Notes: generated by a model not told the origin, from the letters alone. A DNA stretch of 54,692 nt from a bacterium 1XD42-1 (GCA_003612625.1 RAZJ01000020.1:1-54692); one strand, 5' to 3'; shown: positions 24,595-34,143, counted from the first letter of the stretch. Translations and numbers: made by a program.

Positions 24595-24637
24595 GGAATT
24601 GCTGTGTAACAAAAATGCAGCAATTCCATCTTTTTTC
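24595..24637. terminator. Terminator after dnaJ
   Basis: GGAATTGCTG/CAGCAATTCC arms, 13-base loop, TTTTTT tail; also A-run on the left, so bidirectional. Confidence 0.85.
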
Positions 24638-24638
24638 T

Positions 24639-24971
24639 TTATAAACGGTTTTTATGTCCCCATTCGCACATGCCGTCCAAAATCGGAATTAAAGATTTCC
24701 CCCGTTCTGTAAGGCTGTATTCTACTTTTGGCGGGATCTGCGGGTATTCCTTCCGGTGTACCAGTTGATCCGCTTCCAGTTCCTTCAGGTTGGAACTTAA
24801 TGTTTTATAAGAAATATCCCCAATATATTTTTTCATTTCATTAAAACGGACAACACCAAATTCCATTAAAGTATAAAGAATTGTCATTTTATATTTTCCA
24901 TTGATCAAAGATAAGGTATAACTAAATCCTGTTGAACCAAGACATTCTTCCGTAATACAGCGTTTCGTCAT
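24639..24971 (-). CDS. HxlR-family transcriptional regulator (110 aa)
   Basis: Winged helix regulator with the N-terminal HxlR pattern: CLGSTGFSYTLSLINGKYKM, then FNEMKKYIGDISYKTLSSNL and the wing KVEYSLTERGKSLIPIL. Many HxlR proteins sense redox or electrophiles through an N-terminal Cys; Cys residues at about 5 and 10 are present here. It is divergent from the flavodoxin-like gene at 25108, which it probably controls through the inverted repeat at 24992-25018. Confidence 0.92.
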   Translation of the reverse strand: MTKRCITEECLGSTGFSYTLSLINGKYKMTILYTLMEFGVVRFNEMKKYIGDISYKTLSSNLKELEADQLVHRKEYPQIPPKVEYSLTERGKSLIPILDGMCEWGHKNRL

Positions 24972-24991
24972 ATGGACACTTTCCTTCCGGT

Positions 24992-25045
24992 AAGTATCGT
25001 ACCTCTATGTACGTACTTGTTTTAATTTCTATTCTTAATTATAAT
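24992..25045. promoter_or_regulatory. HxlR-type operator and flavoprotein promoter
   Basis: Inverted repeat AAGTATCGTAC / GTACGTACTT around 6 bases (24992-25018), directly adjoining plus promoter TTGTTT (25017-25022), 17-bp spacer, TATAAT (25040-25045). The overlap with the -35 fits repression. Confidence 0.75.
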
Positions 25046-25107
25046 TATAATAAGAAAGATATAGGAAGTCAAACTTGCTATACTAAAAATAGGAGGAACC
25101 ATATCAC

Positions 25108-25653
25108 ATGAGTAAAAAAATCGTTGTAATTACCGGAAGCCCTCGGAAAAATGGAAATAGTTTTGCTATGACAGATGCGTTTATTCAGGCTGCCCAGGAG
25201 AAAGGCTATCAAATTACCCGCTTTGATGCCGCTTTCAAAAATGTAGGAGGTTGCCATGCCTGTGAAACCTGCTTTAAAACAGGGAAAGCCTGTTCCTATG
25301 ATGATGATTTCAATACTATTGCGCCAGCCATTCAGGAAGCGGATGGCATTGTTTTTACAATGCCTGTTTATTGGTATACCATTCCGGCACAAATTAAGTG
25401 CGTTATTGACAAATTATTCAGCTTTGTTGTGGGTCAGAAGGATATAGCCGGAAAAAAATACGGCCTGATTGCCTGCTGTGAAGAAGATGATATATCTGTT
25501 ATGGATGGGGTACGGATGCCGATCGAACGGTCTGCCGCTTTGCTGAAATGGGAAATGGTTGGGGAAGTTTTGATCCCCGGCGTAAATAGACTGGGGGATA
25601 TTCAGAAAACAGATGGCTGTAAACAAGCCGCAGCTTTAGCGGATAAATTTTAA
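25108..25653 (+). CDS. NADPH-dependent FMN reductase/flavodoxin-like protein (181 aa)
   Basis: Flavodoxin fold: KIVVITGSPRKNGNSFAMTD is the FMN phosphate loop, followed by the iron-sulfur-flavoprotein-like Cys cluster GGCHACETCFKTGKAC and IVFTMPVYWYTIPAQIKCVI. The Cys set (C-x2-C-x6-C) resembles but does not fully match Isf-type iron-sulfur flavoproteins. Likely an NAD(P)H-linked reductase for quinones, metals or aromatic compounds. Start follows AGGAGGAACCATATCAC. Operon with the next gene (17-base gap). Confidence 0.85.
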   Translation: MSKKIVVITGSPRKNGNSFAMTDAFIQAAQEKGYQITRFDAAFKNVGGCHACETCFKTGKACSYDDDFNTIAPAIQEADGIVFTMPVYWYTIPAQIKCVIDKLFSFVVGQKDIAGKKYGLIACCEEDDISVMDGVRMPIERSAALLKWEMVGEVLIPGVNRLGDIQKTDGCKQAAALADKF

Positions 25654-25670
25654 AGAGGGGAACCCTTAAA

Positions 25671-26213
25671 ATGCAGCACAAATGTAAAGTGACTGTGATC
25701 GATAAAAAATGTTTTACAGATTATCAGGAACAATATTTAGCCGATCCAAAATCCGGTTCCTGCCCCTTTTACAATGTGGGGGATGAATTTATTTTTGAAC
25801 GCTATGGAGAAGAAGATACGTTCTGGCGGGAAGGCAACGGCACCCAATGTGCCGAAGCTTGGGACTGCATCAGCAGGTACATATATACCGCTTTGCAGGG
25901 CGGTAGCATTATGCGGAATTGGACCAATGATGAACGGATGATGATTGCCTGCTGTAATGACGGAACCCGCCCTGTTATTTTTAAAATTCAGCGTATGGAT
26001 TATAAAGTGGTTAAAATTGCAGGTCTGGCAGAAAATGATTCTGTGAAAATCAAAAGTGCACTGGAAGCCGTCCCCGGGGTAGACTCTGTGGAAGTAAAGC
26101 CGGAAAAAAGCTGGGCCGAAGTTTTCATAAAAAAGGATGCTTCTGTACCGGATGAAAGCTTAAAAGCGGTTGTGGCACAAGATACAAAATATCATGTAAC
26201 TGGAATTGACTGA
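25671..26213 (+). CDS. TIGR04076-family protein fused to HMA-like domain (180 aa)
   Basis: Residues 1-95 match the TIGR04076 pattern: CKVTVIDKKCFTDYQEQYLA, then CPFYNVGDEF and CAEAWDCISRYIYTALQGG, with several conserved Cys. Residues 110-178 look like a heavy-metal-associated ferredoxin-like fold (KIAGLAENDSVKIKSALEAV, then VDSVEVKPEKSWAEVFI) that lacks the usual CxxC. TIGR04076 proteins are uncharacterised and often sit beside reductases, as here. Start follows AAGAGGGGAACCCTTAAA. Confidence 0.8.
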   Translation: MQHKCKVTVIDKKCFTDYQEQYLADPKSGSCPFYNVGDEFIFERYGEEDTFWREGNGTQCAEAWDCISRYIYTALQGGSIMRNWTNDERMMIACCNDGTRPVIFKIQRMDYKVVKIAGLAENDSVKIKSALEAVPGVDSVEVKPEKSWAEVFIKKDASVPDESLKAVVAQDTKYHVTGID

Positions 26214-26218
26214 ACTGC

Positions 26219-26261
26219 AAAAGCCCGTTTCAATCCAAACCGGATTGAAACGGGCTTTTTT
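26219..26261. terminator. Bidirectional terminator
   Basis: AAAAGCCCGTTTCAATCC / GGATTGAAACGGGCTTTT, 5-base loop; convergent to the molybdenum hydroxylase gene. Confidence 0.9.
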
Positions 26262-26270
26262 CTGTCTTTT

Positions 26271-28829
26271 TTACTTTTTACGGCTGTATGGGGTGCTTTC
26301 TAAAGGCAGTGATGTACGGAATTTTCCGTCTTTATGATAGTAAGCCAATGCCACGGCTGGTGCAGTTGGAATGGAACAAATTTCGCCAATGCCTTTTGCA
26401 CCGCAGGCCAGATCTGCCTTGTTTTTTTCTACAATAACAGCTTTTACATCCGGCGTCTGGTTGGCTTTGAATAAGCCTAAAGTACCAAATTTTGCAGTGG
26501 GCCGTCCATGATCCAGGGGGAAATCTTCTGTCAGGGCATATCCCAGGCTCATAACGACGCCGCCTTCAATCTGGCCCTCAACGCTAACCGGATTGACTGC
26601 CCGGCCTACGTCATGGGCGGCAATCACTTGGGAAATGCGGCCTTCCTCGTCCAGGTCAATTAAATGGGTTGCATAGCCATAAGCTACATGGCTCACAGGA
26701 TTGGGTTTATCCGATCCCATTTTATCTGTGACGCCCAGGTATTCCCCGTAAAATTCCTGTCCGTTTAATGCTTCCAAGGGCTGATCCCCTTTGGCTTTCA
26801 TCAGTTCCAAACAGGCCTGGCGGCAGGCTTCCCCGGTAAATACTGTCTGACGGGAAGCGGTTGTATTGCCGGAATTGGGAGCCTTTCCGGTATCCGGTGT
26901 TTCATATTGGATTTGGGACAAAGAAAGTCCTGTTGTAGAAGCTGTTATTTGCGTTACCACAGTCCCCATGCCTTGGCCAATGCAGGCGGCACTGGTATGG
27001 ATATGAACTACGCCATTTTCTACAGTTAAACGGCACCGGCCATAATCCGGAATGCCTACGCCTAAACCGCTATTTTTCATGGCACAGGCAATCCCTGCTT
27101 TGGGATGGGCGTCATAATAATCTTTTACCGCTTCCAGGGTTTCCGCTAAAGCTGTGGAATCATCGGCGATCTGTCCGTTGGGTAAAACCTGTCCCGGACG
27201 GATGGCATTCCGGTAACGGATTTCCCAGGGAGAAATCCCGGCTTTTTCTGCCAGCAAATCTAAATTCATTTCAGCCGCAAAACAGCTTTGTGTTACGCCA
27301 AAGCCGCGGAATGCGCCGCAAGGGGGATTATTGGTATAATAGGCTTTTCCTTCAATATCCACATCCTGGTAGTTATAAGGCCCGCCGGCATGGGTACAGG
27401 CCCGCTGTAATACTGGCCCGCCTAAGGAAGCAATGGCTCCGGTATCTGCCAGCAAGGTTGCTTTCATTGCCGTTAAAATGCCCTTTTCATCACAAGCAGT
27501 AGTAAACTGCATTTTCATGCCGTGGCGTTTTGGATGGATTAGAATACTTTCTTTCCGGGTCAAGGAAACCTTAACGGGATGCCCCGTTGCCATAGCCAAA
27601 ACAGCAGCATGATGCTGAACGGTCATATCTTCTTTGCCGCCAAAGCCGCCGCCTACCATCATAGCTGCAACCCGGACTTTTTCCGGCGGCAGGCCCGTTG
27701 CTTCTGCACATTCGCCTTTTGTCTGGTAAATCCCCTGATCCCCGGAATAAACGACAACCCCGTCCCCTTCCGGAGCTGCAACGGCTGTTTCCGGCTCCAA
27801 GAAAGCATGTTCTGTGGGCGGTGTGGTGTATTTCTGTGTTACAACATATTTTGATTCCCGGATGCGCTGTTCCGCATTCCCCCGGATCAAATGTTCATGG
27901 GACAATAAATTCGACAGGCCCTCATGGACTTCGGGAGCGCCTTCTTTGGCAGCTTCTTCAGCGGAAAATACAGCAGGCAGTTCTTCATATTCTATTTTTA
28001 CTAAGGCTTTTGCCGCTTCCAAATGGGCCTTGGTATCGGCAGCAACCAAAACGATTGCATCCCCTAAGAAAGTGGTAATGCCTCCTACCGGAACAAGCAC
28101 CCACTGATCTTTTTTCAAGTGGCCTACTTTTTCTTTGCCGGATAGATCGGCTGCCGTAATAACTGCGGCTACACCTTCGGCTTTTTTCGCCTGGGAAACA
28201 TCTATGGATAAAACTTTTGCCCGGGGATAAGCAGAACGGACAGCACTTCCATAAAGCATTCCCGGCAAATCAAGATCATCCGCATATTTTGCAGTGCCTA
28301 AAGCTTTTGCCGGAGCGTCAACCCGGTGGATGCTTTCGCCGACACAGCCTAAAAAATCGGTCTGGGGTACCGGGGTATTTTCCCGGAAAATTTTTGCTGC
28401 CAAAAGGATGGCTTCTTCTATCTTTTTATATCCGGTACAGCGGCAGATATTATTTTTGATGGCATCTTTCACCTCAGCCGGAGTGGGATCGGGCTTCCGG
28501 TCAATAAGCCCTTTTGCACTGATGACCATGCCCGGCGTACAAAAGCCGCATTGGACTGCCCCTGCATGGGAAAAGGCATAGCTGTAAACTTCTTTTTCCC
28601 GATCCGAAAGCCCTTCACAAGTCACAATGGATTTCCCAACCGCTTTTGCAGTAGATAAAATACATGCTTTGGTGGGCTTCCCGTCTACTAAGATCATACA
28701 GGCACCGCAGGCGCCTTCCGCACAGCCGTTTTTGACGGAGGTTAGTTTCAAAGTATCCCGCAGATAAAAGATGATTTTTTCATCGGTTGGAGCAGATACT
28801 TGTTTTCCATTTACAGTAAATTCATACAT
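26271..28829 (-). CDS. Selenium-dependent-type molybdenum hydroxylase (xanthine dehydrogenase family, 852 aa)
   Basis: One chain combines a 2Fe-2S part (about 1-150; C36, C41, C44, C56 and C94, C97, C129, C131) with the large molybdopterin subunit (160-852). Mo-site marks: VGGGFGGKEDM, IGQGMGTV and AKGIGE with the catalytic Glu. No FAD domain is present, matching the Se-dependent XDH type (TIGR03311), which carries a labile Se ligand, not selenocysteine. It should oxidise a purine such as xanthine or hypoxanthine, with electrons leaving through another subunit. Start at 28829 follows GAGGTTGTCTGCC. It diverges from ygeX. Confidence 0.88.
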   Translation of the reverse strand: MYEFTVNGKQVSAPTDEKIIFYLRDTLKLTSVKNGCAEGACGACMILVDGKPTKACILSTAKAVGKSIVTCEGLSDREKEVYSYAFSHAGAVQCGFCTPGMVISAKGLIDRKPDPTPAEVKDAIKNNICRCTGYKKIEEAILLAAKIFRENTPVPQTDFLGCVGESIHRVDAPAKALGTAKYADDLDLPGMLYGSAVRSAYPRAKVLSIDVSQAKKAEGVAAVITAADLSGKEKVGHLKKDQWVLVPVGGITTFLGDAIVLVAADTKAHLEAAKALVKIEYEELPAVFSAEEAAKEGAPEVHEGLSNLLSHEHLIRGNAEQRIRESKYVVTQKYTTPPTEHAFLEPETAVAAPEGDGVVVYSGDQGIYQTKGECAEATGLPPEKVRVAAMMVGGGFGGKEDMTVQHHAAVLAMATGHPVKVSLTRKESILIHPKRHGMKMQFTTACDEKGILTAMKATLLADTGAIASLGGPVLQRACTHAGGPYNYQDVDIEGKAYYTNNPPCGAFRGFGVTQSCFAAEMNLDLLAEKAGISPWEIRYRNAIRPGQVLPNGQIADDSTALAETLEAVKDYYDAHPKAGIACAMKNSGLGVGIPDYGRCRLTVENGVVHIHTSAACIGQGMGTVVTQITASTTGLSLSQIQYETPDTGKAPNSGNTTASRQTVFTGEACRQACLELMKAKGDQPLEALNGQEFYGEYLGVTDKMGSDKPNPVSHVAYGYATHLIDLDEEGRISQVIAAHDVGRAVNPVSVEGQIEGGVVMSLGYALTEDFPLDHGRPTAKFGTLGLFKANQTPDVKAVIVEKNKADLACGAKGIGEICSIPTAPAVALAYYHKDGKFRTSLPLESTPYSRKK

Positions 28830-28928
28830 GGCAGACAACCTCAACTTTCCTGTTCACAAATTTTTTTAGGGCACATTGCAGGGGAATGGTCAAAAAAATA
28901 AAATAAATAAAAAGAAATAATGAAAAAA

Positions 28929-29123
28929 GTTTATCAACTGAAAGATAAACAACAGATTCTGGAGAATAAAAGTTCTACTTTTATCAGTTTAACATGAAAA
29001 TTTTCATAAATCAAGTGTATATAATGAGAAAATTGCCTAACTTCAAATTTTTTTTTAGAATTGCAAAAAAAGTTTTAGAAAACTATTGACTCTCCCCAAA
29101 TTTGTGGTATTATGGATACAAAG
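28929..29123. promoter_or_regulatory. Divergent control region, molybdenum hydroxylase / ygeX
   Basis: Plus promoter for ygeX: TTGACT (29096-29101), 16-bp spacer ending TGG, TATTAT (29118-29123). A perfect 14-bp palindrome ATGAAAATTTTCAT lies at 28996-29009, inside a plausible leftward promoter (TTGATT, 17 bp, TAAACT with TG before it). Another inverted repeat, GTTTATC/GATAAAC, lies at 28929-28950. The rest of 28830-29202 is AT-rich and empty. Confidence 0.6.
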
Positions 29124-29202
29124 AACATAAATTTTCCAAACACAAGGAAATTTACAGCACTTTTTCCAAAAGTCTAATAACCATACAGGAGGTATCGCCA
29201 AC

Positions 29203-30417
29203 ATGGAGCAGATCAAATGGACCGCCAACCGGCTGCCAAAAACCGAGGACAAACAACTGGGTGTTATGTCTTTAGAAAATGTAGCCAAAGCACGGAAATT
29301 TCACAGCAGCTTTCCCCAGTATTCTGTAACACCTTTAACCGCACTGCCAAATATGGCTGGCATTTTAGGATTGGGTGGTTTATTCATCAAGGATGAATCT
29401 TACCGGTTTGGCTTGAATGCCTTTAAGGTTTTAGGCGGATCTTTCGCAATCGCCCGTTATATTGCCCAGGAGCTGGGACGGGACGTTTCCGAAATTGACT
29501 ATAATTACTTGGTTTCCCAAAAATTAAAAGATGAATTTGGCCAGGCCACTTTCTTTACCGCTACTGATGGCAACCATGGACGGGGCGTAGCCTGGGCAGC
29601 AAACCGCTTAGGTCAGAAATCCGTTGTACATATGCCGAAAGGCAGCACCAAAGCCCGTTTTGACAATATCGCGGCAGAAGGGGCACAAGTAACCATTGAA
29701 AATGTCAACTATGATGATTGTGTCCGCATGGCTGCAAAAGAAGCCGCTGAAACACCACGGGGTGTTGTGATTCAGGATACAGCCTGGGATGGATATGAAG
29801 AAATTCCTTCCTGGATCATGCAGGGATATGGCACAATGGCTGCGGAAGCCGCGGAACAGTTAAAAGCTGCCGGTATAGACCGTCCAACCCATATCTTTGT
29901 ACAGGCTGGCGTAGGTTCTTTGGCAGGGGCTGTCCAAGGTTACTTTGCAAACCTGTTCCCGGACAATACGCCCACTACCGTTATCATGGAAGCCCAGGCT
30001 GCCGACTGCCTCTACAAAGGCGCTGTTGCCGGAGATGGTAAATTCCGTATTGTAGACGGCGATCTGCAAACCATTATGGCTGGCCTGGCCTGCGGCGAAC
30101 CCAATACAATTTCCTGGGATATTCTCAAGAACCACAGCAGTTTCTTTGTTTCCTGCCCGGATTGGATTTCTGCAAAAGGCATGCGGATGTTAGGCGCACC
30201 TTTGAAAGGTGATCCTCAGGTAATTTCCGGCGAAAGCGGCGCTGTTGGCATGGGCCTGATCGCAACCTTAATGGAAAGCGATGAATACAAAGAAATGCGG
30301 GAAACCATTGGTTTAAATAAAAACAGCAAAGTTTTGATGTTCTCTACCGAAGGCGATACCGATCCCGTCAACTACCGTAAAACAGTATGGAACGGTGCAT
30401 ATCCTTCTTATAAATAA
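29203..30417 (+). CDS. ygeX: Diaminopropionate ammonia-lyase YgeX (404 aa)
   Basis: PLP enzyme that converts 2,3-diaminopropionate to pyruvate and two ammonia. The PLP-binding lysine is K75 in LNAFKVLGGSFA; TATDGNHGRGVAWAA and IQDTAWDGYEEIP carry the acidic residues used for the D- and L-isomers. GVGSLAGAVQGYF is the phosphate loop. Length is normal (about 400). Start follows CAGGAGGTATCGCCAAC. First gene of ygeX-ygeY-ygeW-arcC. Confidence 0.96.
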   Translation: MEQIKWTANRLPKTEDKQLGVMSLENVAKARKFHSSFPQYSVTPLTALPNMAGILGLGGLFIKDESYRFGLNAFKVLGGSFAIARYIAQELGRDVSEIDYNYLVSQKLKDEFGQATFFTATDGNHGRGVAWAANRLGQKSVVHMPKGSTKARFDNIAAEGAQVTIENVNYDDCVRMAAKEAAETPRGVVIQDTAWDGYEEIPSWIMQGYGTMAAEAAEQLKAAGIDRPTHIFVQAGVGSLAGAVQGYFANLFPDNTPTTVIMEAQAADCLYKGAVAGDGKFRIVDGDLQTIMAGLACGEPNTISWDILKNHSSFFVSCPDWISAKGMRMLGAPLKGDPQVISGESGAVGMGLIATLMESDEYKEMRETIGLNKNSKVLMFSTEGDTDPVNYRKTVWNGAYPSYK

Positions 30418-30478
30418 GTATTATTTTTATAGAAGAAACCTTGCGTGATTAAAATATAAAATATTGGAGGCAACCACA

Positions 30479-31789
30479 ATGGATTTTGAAAAAATTAGAA
30501 ATGCGGCAGAAGGTTACAAAGGCGATATGACAAAATTCCTGCGGGACTTAGTAAAAATCCCCGGTGAAAGCTGCGGCGAAAAAGGCCATATTGACCGGAT
30601 CGCGGAAGAAATGCGGAAAGTTGGTTTTGATAAAGTCGAAATCGATCCACAAGGCAACGTTTTAGGCTACATGGGAACCGGCAAAACCTTAATCGGTTAT
30701 GACGCCCATATTGATACAGTCGGTATCGGCAACCGTGCAAACTGGAAATTCGATCCCTATGACGGCTTTGAAAGCGATACGGAAATCGGCGGCCGCGGCA
30801 CTTCCGACCAAATGGGCGGCATTGTTTCCGCAGTTTATGGCGCAAAAATCATGAAGGATTTAGGGATGCTCTCCGATAAATATCAGGTTCTCGTAACCGG
30901 TACCGTTCAGGAAGAAGACTGCGACGGCTTGTGCTGGCAGTATATCGTCAATGAAGATCATGTAAAACCGGAATTTGTTGTCAGCACAGAACCAACTGAC
31001 GGCGGCATTTACCGGGGCCAGCGGGGCCGTATGGAAATCCGTATTGATGTAAAAGGTGTTTCCTGCCATGGTTCCGCTCCGGAACGGGGTGACAACGCCA
31101 TTTACAAAATGGCTGACATCCTTCAAGATGTCCGCGCCCTGAATGAAAATGATGCAGCCGATGCCACTGAAATCAAAGGCTTAGTCAAAATGCTGGATGA
31201 AAAATACAACAAAGAATGGAAAGAAGCCCGTTTCTTAGGCCGCGGCACCGTTACCTGTTCTGAAATCTTCTTTACCTCTCCTTCCCGCTGTGCTGTTGCT
31301 GACTCCTGTGCTGTGTCTTTGGATCGCCGCATGACTGCCGGTGAAACCTGGGAAAGCTGCCTGGAAGAAATCCGCCAGCTTCCTAACGTAAAGAAATATG
31401 GTGATGACGTAAAAGTTTCCATGTATGAATATGACCGTCCAGCTTATACTGGTTTAGTCTATAAAACAGAATGTTATTTCCCAACATGGGTGATTCCTGA
31501 AGACCATGCCGTTACCAAAGCTATGGCTGAAGCTTACAAAGGCTTATATGGTGATGACCGTCAGGGCAATCCGGAAACTGAAGCCATGCGGAAAGCCCGT
31601 CCGCTGGTTGACAAATGGACTTTCTCTACCAATGGCGTTGCCATTATGGGCCGTGCAGGCATCCCTTGTATTGGATTTGGCCCCGGCGCAGAAGCCCAGG
31701 CCCATGCCCCCAATGAGAAAACCTGGAAAGATGATCTGGTACGCTGCGCCGCTGTATATGCAGCTCTGCCGACAGCTTACTGCAAATAA
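30479..31789 (+). CDS. ygeY: YgeY-type M20 metallohydrolase (436 aa)
   Basis: M20-family dinuclear zinc hydrolase of the selenium-metabolism YgeY group. Metal ligands visible: H and D of [13 protein letters not shown] of TSDQMGG, the Glu pair of VQEEDCDG, E of STEPTD, and the C-terminal His near AQAHAPNEK. It probably removes an amide or carbamoyl group from a ureido compound in the pathway; exact substrate unproven. Start ATG at 30479 follows TTGGAGGCAACCACA; the TTG at 30464 is within the ribosome site and is rejected. Confidence 0.93.
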   Translation: MDFEKIRNAAEGYKGDMTKFLRDLVKIPGESCGEKGHIDRIAEEMRKVGFDKVEIDPQGNVLGYMGTGKTLIGYDAHIDTVGIGNRANWKFDPYDGFESDTEIGGRGTSDQMGGIVSAVYGAKIMKDLGMLSDKYQVLVTGTVQEEDCDGLCWQYIVNEDHVKPEFVVSTEPTDGGIYRGQRGRMEIRIDVKGVSCHGSAPERGDNAIYKMADILQDVRALNENDAADATEIKGLVKMLDEKYNKEWKEARFLGRGTVTCSEIFFTSPSRCAVADSCAVSLDRRMTAGETWESCLEEIRQLPNVKKYGDDVKVSMYEYDRPAYTGLVYKTECYFPTWVIPEDHAVTKAMAEAYKGLYGDDRQGNPETEAMRKARPLVDKWTFSTNGVAIMGRAGIPCIGFGPGAEAQAHAPNEKTWKDDLVRCAAVYAALPTAYCK

Positions 31790-31803
31790 GGTTTTAGCCG
31801 CAA

Positions 31804-31834
31804 GGCGGCGGGCCGGTTAAAAATCCCCGCCGCC
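31804..31834 (+). other. Stable hairpin between ygeY and ygeW
   Basis: GGCGGCGGG/CCCGCCGCC perfect 9-bp GC stem with a 13-base loop and no T-run. It may stabilise or punctuate the operon mRNA. Confidence 0.55.
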
Positions 31835-31872
31835 ATCATAAGAAATCATATATAAATAAGGAGAAATGTAAA

Positions 31873-33075
31873 ATGGATCAGAAATTACAAGCCTATATTG
31901 ACAAATTGAACAAACTCAATTTCAAAGAAATGTATAATAACGATTTCTTCCTGACCTGGGAAAAAACCGATGATGAATTGGAAGCTGTTTTCACCGTTGC
32001 GGATGCCCTGCGCTATATGCGGGAAAACAACATTTCCACTAAAATTTTTGAAAGCGGCTTAGGCATTTCCTTATTCCGGGATAATTCTACCCGTACCCGT
32101 TTCTCCTTTGCTTCTGCCTGCAACCTGTTAGGCTTGGAAGTCCAGGATCTGGATGAAGGCAAATCCCAAATTGCCCACGGCGAAACCGTCCGTGAAACTG
32201 CTAATATGATTTCTTTCATGGCTGATGTTATCGGTATCCGTGATGATATGTATATCGGCAAAGGCAATAAATATATGCATGATGTGGTTGATGCTGTGAC
32301 AGAAGGCAATAAAGATGGCGTTTTAGAGCAGAAACCAACTTTAGTCAACCTCCAGTGCGACATTGACCATCCCACCCAGTGTATGGCAGATATGCTCCAC
32401 ATCATCCATGAATTCGGCGGCGTGGAAAATCTCAAAGGCAAAAAAATTGCTATGACATGGGCTTATTCTCCTTCTTATGGCAAACCCCTTTCCGTTCCCC
32501 AGGGCGTTATCGGCTTAATGACCCGGTTCGGCTGTGAAGTTGTTCTGGCTCATCCGGAAGGCTATGAAGTGATGCCGGAAGTAGAAGAAGTTGCAAAGAA
32601 AAACGCTGAAAAATCCGGCGGCAGCTTCAAACGTGTCAATTCTATGGCAGAAGCTTTCAAAGATGCTGATATTGTCTATCCAAAGAGCTGGGCACCTTTT
32701 GCAGCGATGGAAAAACGTACCAACCTTTATGGCGAAGGCGACTCCGAAGGCATTAAAGCCCTGGAAAAAGAATTGCTGGCACAAAATGCCCAGCATAAAG
32801 ACTGGTGCTGCACTGAGGAATTGATGAAGACAACAAAAGACGGAAAAGCTTTATATCTCCACTGCCTGCCTGCTGACATCAATGATGTAAGCTGTAAAGA
32901 TGGCGAAGTAGAAGCTTCCGTATTTGACCGGTACCGTGTGCCTCTGTATAAAGAAGCTTCCTTCAAACCTTATATTATTGCTGCAATGATCTTCCTGGCA
33001 AAATGTAAAGATCCACAGGAAACTTTAAAACTCCTTGAAGAACGCGGCACCTCCCGTCATTTTAACCTGAAATAA
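31873..33075 (+). CDS. ygeW: Knotted carbamoyltransferase YgeW (400 aa)
   Basis: Carbamoyltransferase with the carbamoyl-phosphate motifs RDNSTRTRFSFASA, HPTQCMAD and HCLPADI all intact. It is of the YgeW group, which is thought to act in reverse, phosphorolysing a carbamoylated diaminopropionate-type compound into carbamoyl phosphate. The C-terminal domain contains YPKSWAPF-type second-substrate residues. Length is normal (about 396). Start follows AAGGAGAAATGTAAA. Its product would feed carbamate kinase, encoded next. Confidence 0.95.
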   Translation: MDQKLQAYIDKLNKLNFKEMYNNDFFLTWEKTDDELEAVFTVADALRYMRENNISTKIFESGLGISLFRDNSTRTRFSFASACNLLGLEVQDLDEGKSQIAHGETVRETANMISFMADVIGIRDDMYIGKGNKYMHDVVDAVTEGNKDGVLEQKPTLVNLQCDIDHPTQCMADMLHIIHEFGGVENLKGKKIAMTWAYSPSYGKPLSVPQGVIGLMTRFGCEVVLAHPEGYEVMPEVEEVAKKNAEKSGGSFKRVNSMAEAFKDADIVYPKSWAPFAAMEKRTNLYGEGDSEGIKALEKELLAQNAQHKDWCCTEELMKTTKDGKALYLHCLPADINDVSCKDGEVEASVFDRYRVPLYKEASFKPYIIAAMIFLAKCKDPQETLKLLEERGTSRHFNLK

Positions 33076-33194
33076 TTTTTTATCTTCTTTCATTCCCACT
33101 GTATTGAAATTTTCTCCCTTTGGCGGCCCGTCCATGAATACCGTTTCTGGGCGGGCTGCTGTTATTTTTCAAATAGAAAGGCGGCCTTTTTAAA

Positions 33195-34133
33195 ATGGGA
33201 AAACGTATTGTAATTGCTTTAGGCGGCAATGCTTTAGGGAATAATCTTCCGGAACAAATGATCGCAGTAAAAAAGACTTCCAAGGCGATAGCGGATTTAA
33301 TTGAAGAAGGCCATGAAGTGATTATTTCACATGGCAATGGACCTCAAGTTGGCATGATCCAGACAGCTATGACAGAATTGGTCCGCAGCGATCCGGAAAA
33401 ATATATTCCATGTCCTTTATCTGTCTGTGTTGCTATGAGCCAGGGATACATAGGCTACGATTTACAGAATGCTTTGCGGGAAGAACTGCTGGATCGGGGC
33501 ATTGAAAAAGGCGTTGCTACTGTATTGACACAGGTTGTTGTAGATTCAGAAGATCCTGCTTTCAAAAATCCCACAAAGCCCATCGGCAGCTTTATGACAA
33601 AAGAAGAAGCTGACCGGATGGTGGCAGAACGGGGCTATCAAATTATAGAAGATGCCGGACGGGGCTACCGCCGGGTAGTGGCTTCCCCGAAACCCCAGTC
33701 CATTGTGGAAATTTCTACGGTTCATGCTTTGGTTAATGCCGGGCTGGTTGTAGTAGCCTGCGGCGGCGGCGGAATTCCTGTAACGACCCAGGGCCATCAT
33801 TTAAAAGGCGCTGCGGCTGTAATTGATAAAGATTTTGCTTCCTGTGTCCTGGCCCAGCAGGTAGATGCAGACTGCCTGATTATTTTAACTGCCGTGGAAA
33901 AAGCTGCAATTCATTTTGGCAAACCGGAACAGCAATGGCTGTCTGATATTACCCCGGAACAGGCCCGCCAGTATATTTCCGAAGGCCATTTTGCTCCTGG
34001 CTCCATGCTGCCGAAAGTACAGGCTGCTTTACAGTTTGCCGAGTCAAAACCGGGCCGTTATTCTTTGATTACTTTGCTGGAAAAAGCAAAAGACGGAATT
34101 GCAGGAAAAACCGGTACTGTTATCCGTGGTTAA
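33195..34133 (+). CDS. arcC: Carbamate kinase (312 aa)
   Basis: Makes ATP from ADP and carbamoyl phosphate. Family signatures: VIALGGNALGNN, ISHGNGPQVGMIQTA, VVVACGGGGIPV and DKDFASCVLAQQ. Length is normal (310-315). Start follows AAAGGCGGCCTTTTTAAA. A GC hairpin (about 33120-33160) lies in the 119-base gap before it, possibly reducing read-through from ygeW. Neighbouring genes show the role is purine/ureide breakdown rather than arginine deiminase; E. coli names the corresponding gene yqeA. Confidence 0.96.
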   Translation: MGKRIVIALGGNALGNNLPEQMIAVKKTSKAIADLIEEGHEVIISHGNGPQVGMIQTAMTELVRSDPEKYIPCPLSVCVAMSQGYIGYDLQNALREELLDRGIEKGVATVLTQVVVDSEDPAFKNPTKPIGSFMTKEEADRMVAERGYQIIEDAGRGYRRVVASPKPQSIVEISTVHALVNAGLVVVACGGGGIPVTTQGHHLKGAAAVIDKDFASCVLAQQVDADCLIILTAVEKAAIHFGKPEQQWLSDITPEQARQYISEGHFAPGSMLPKVQAALQFAESKPGRYSLITLLEKAKDGIAGKTGTVIRG

Positions 34134-34143
34134 TGAATATATG

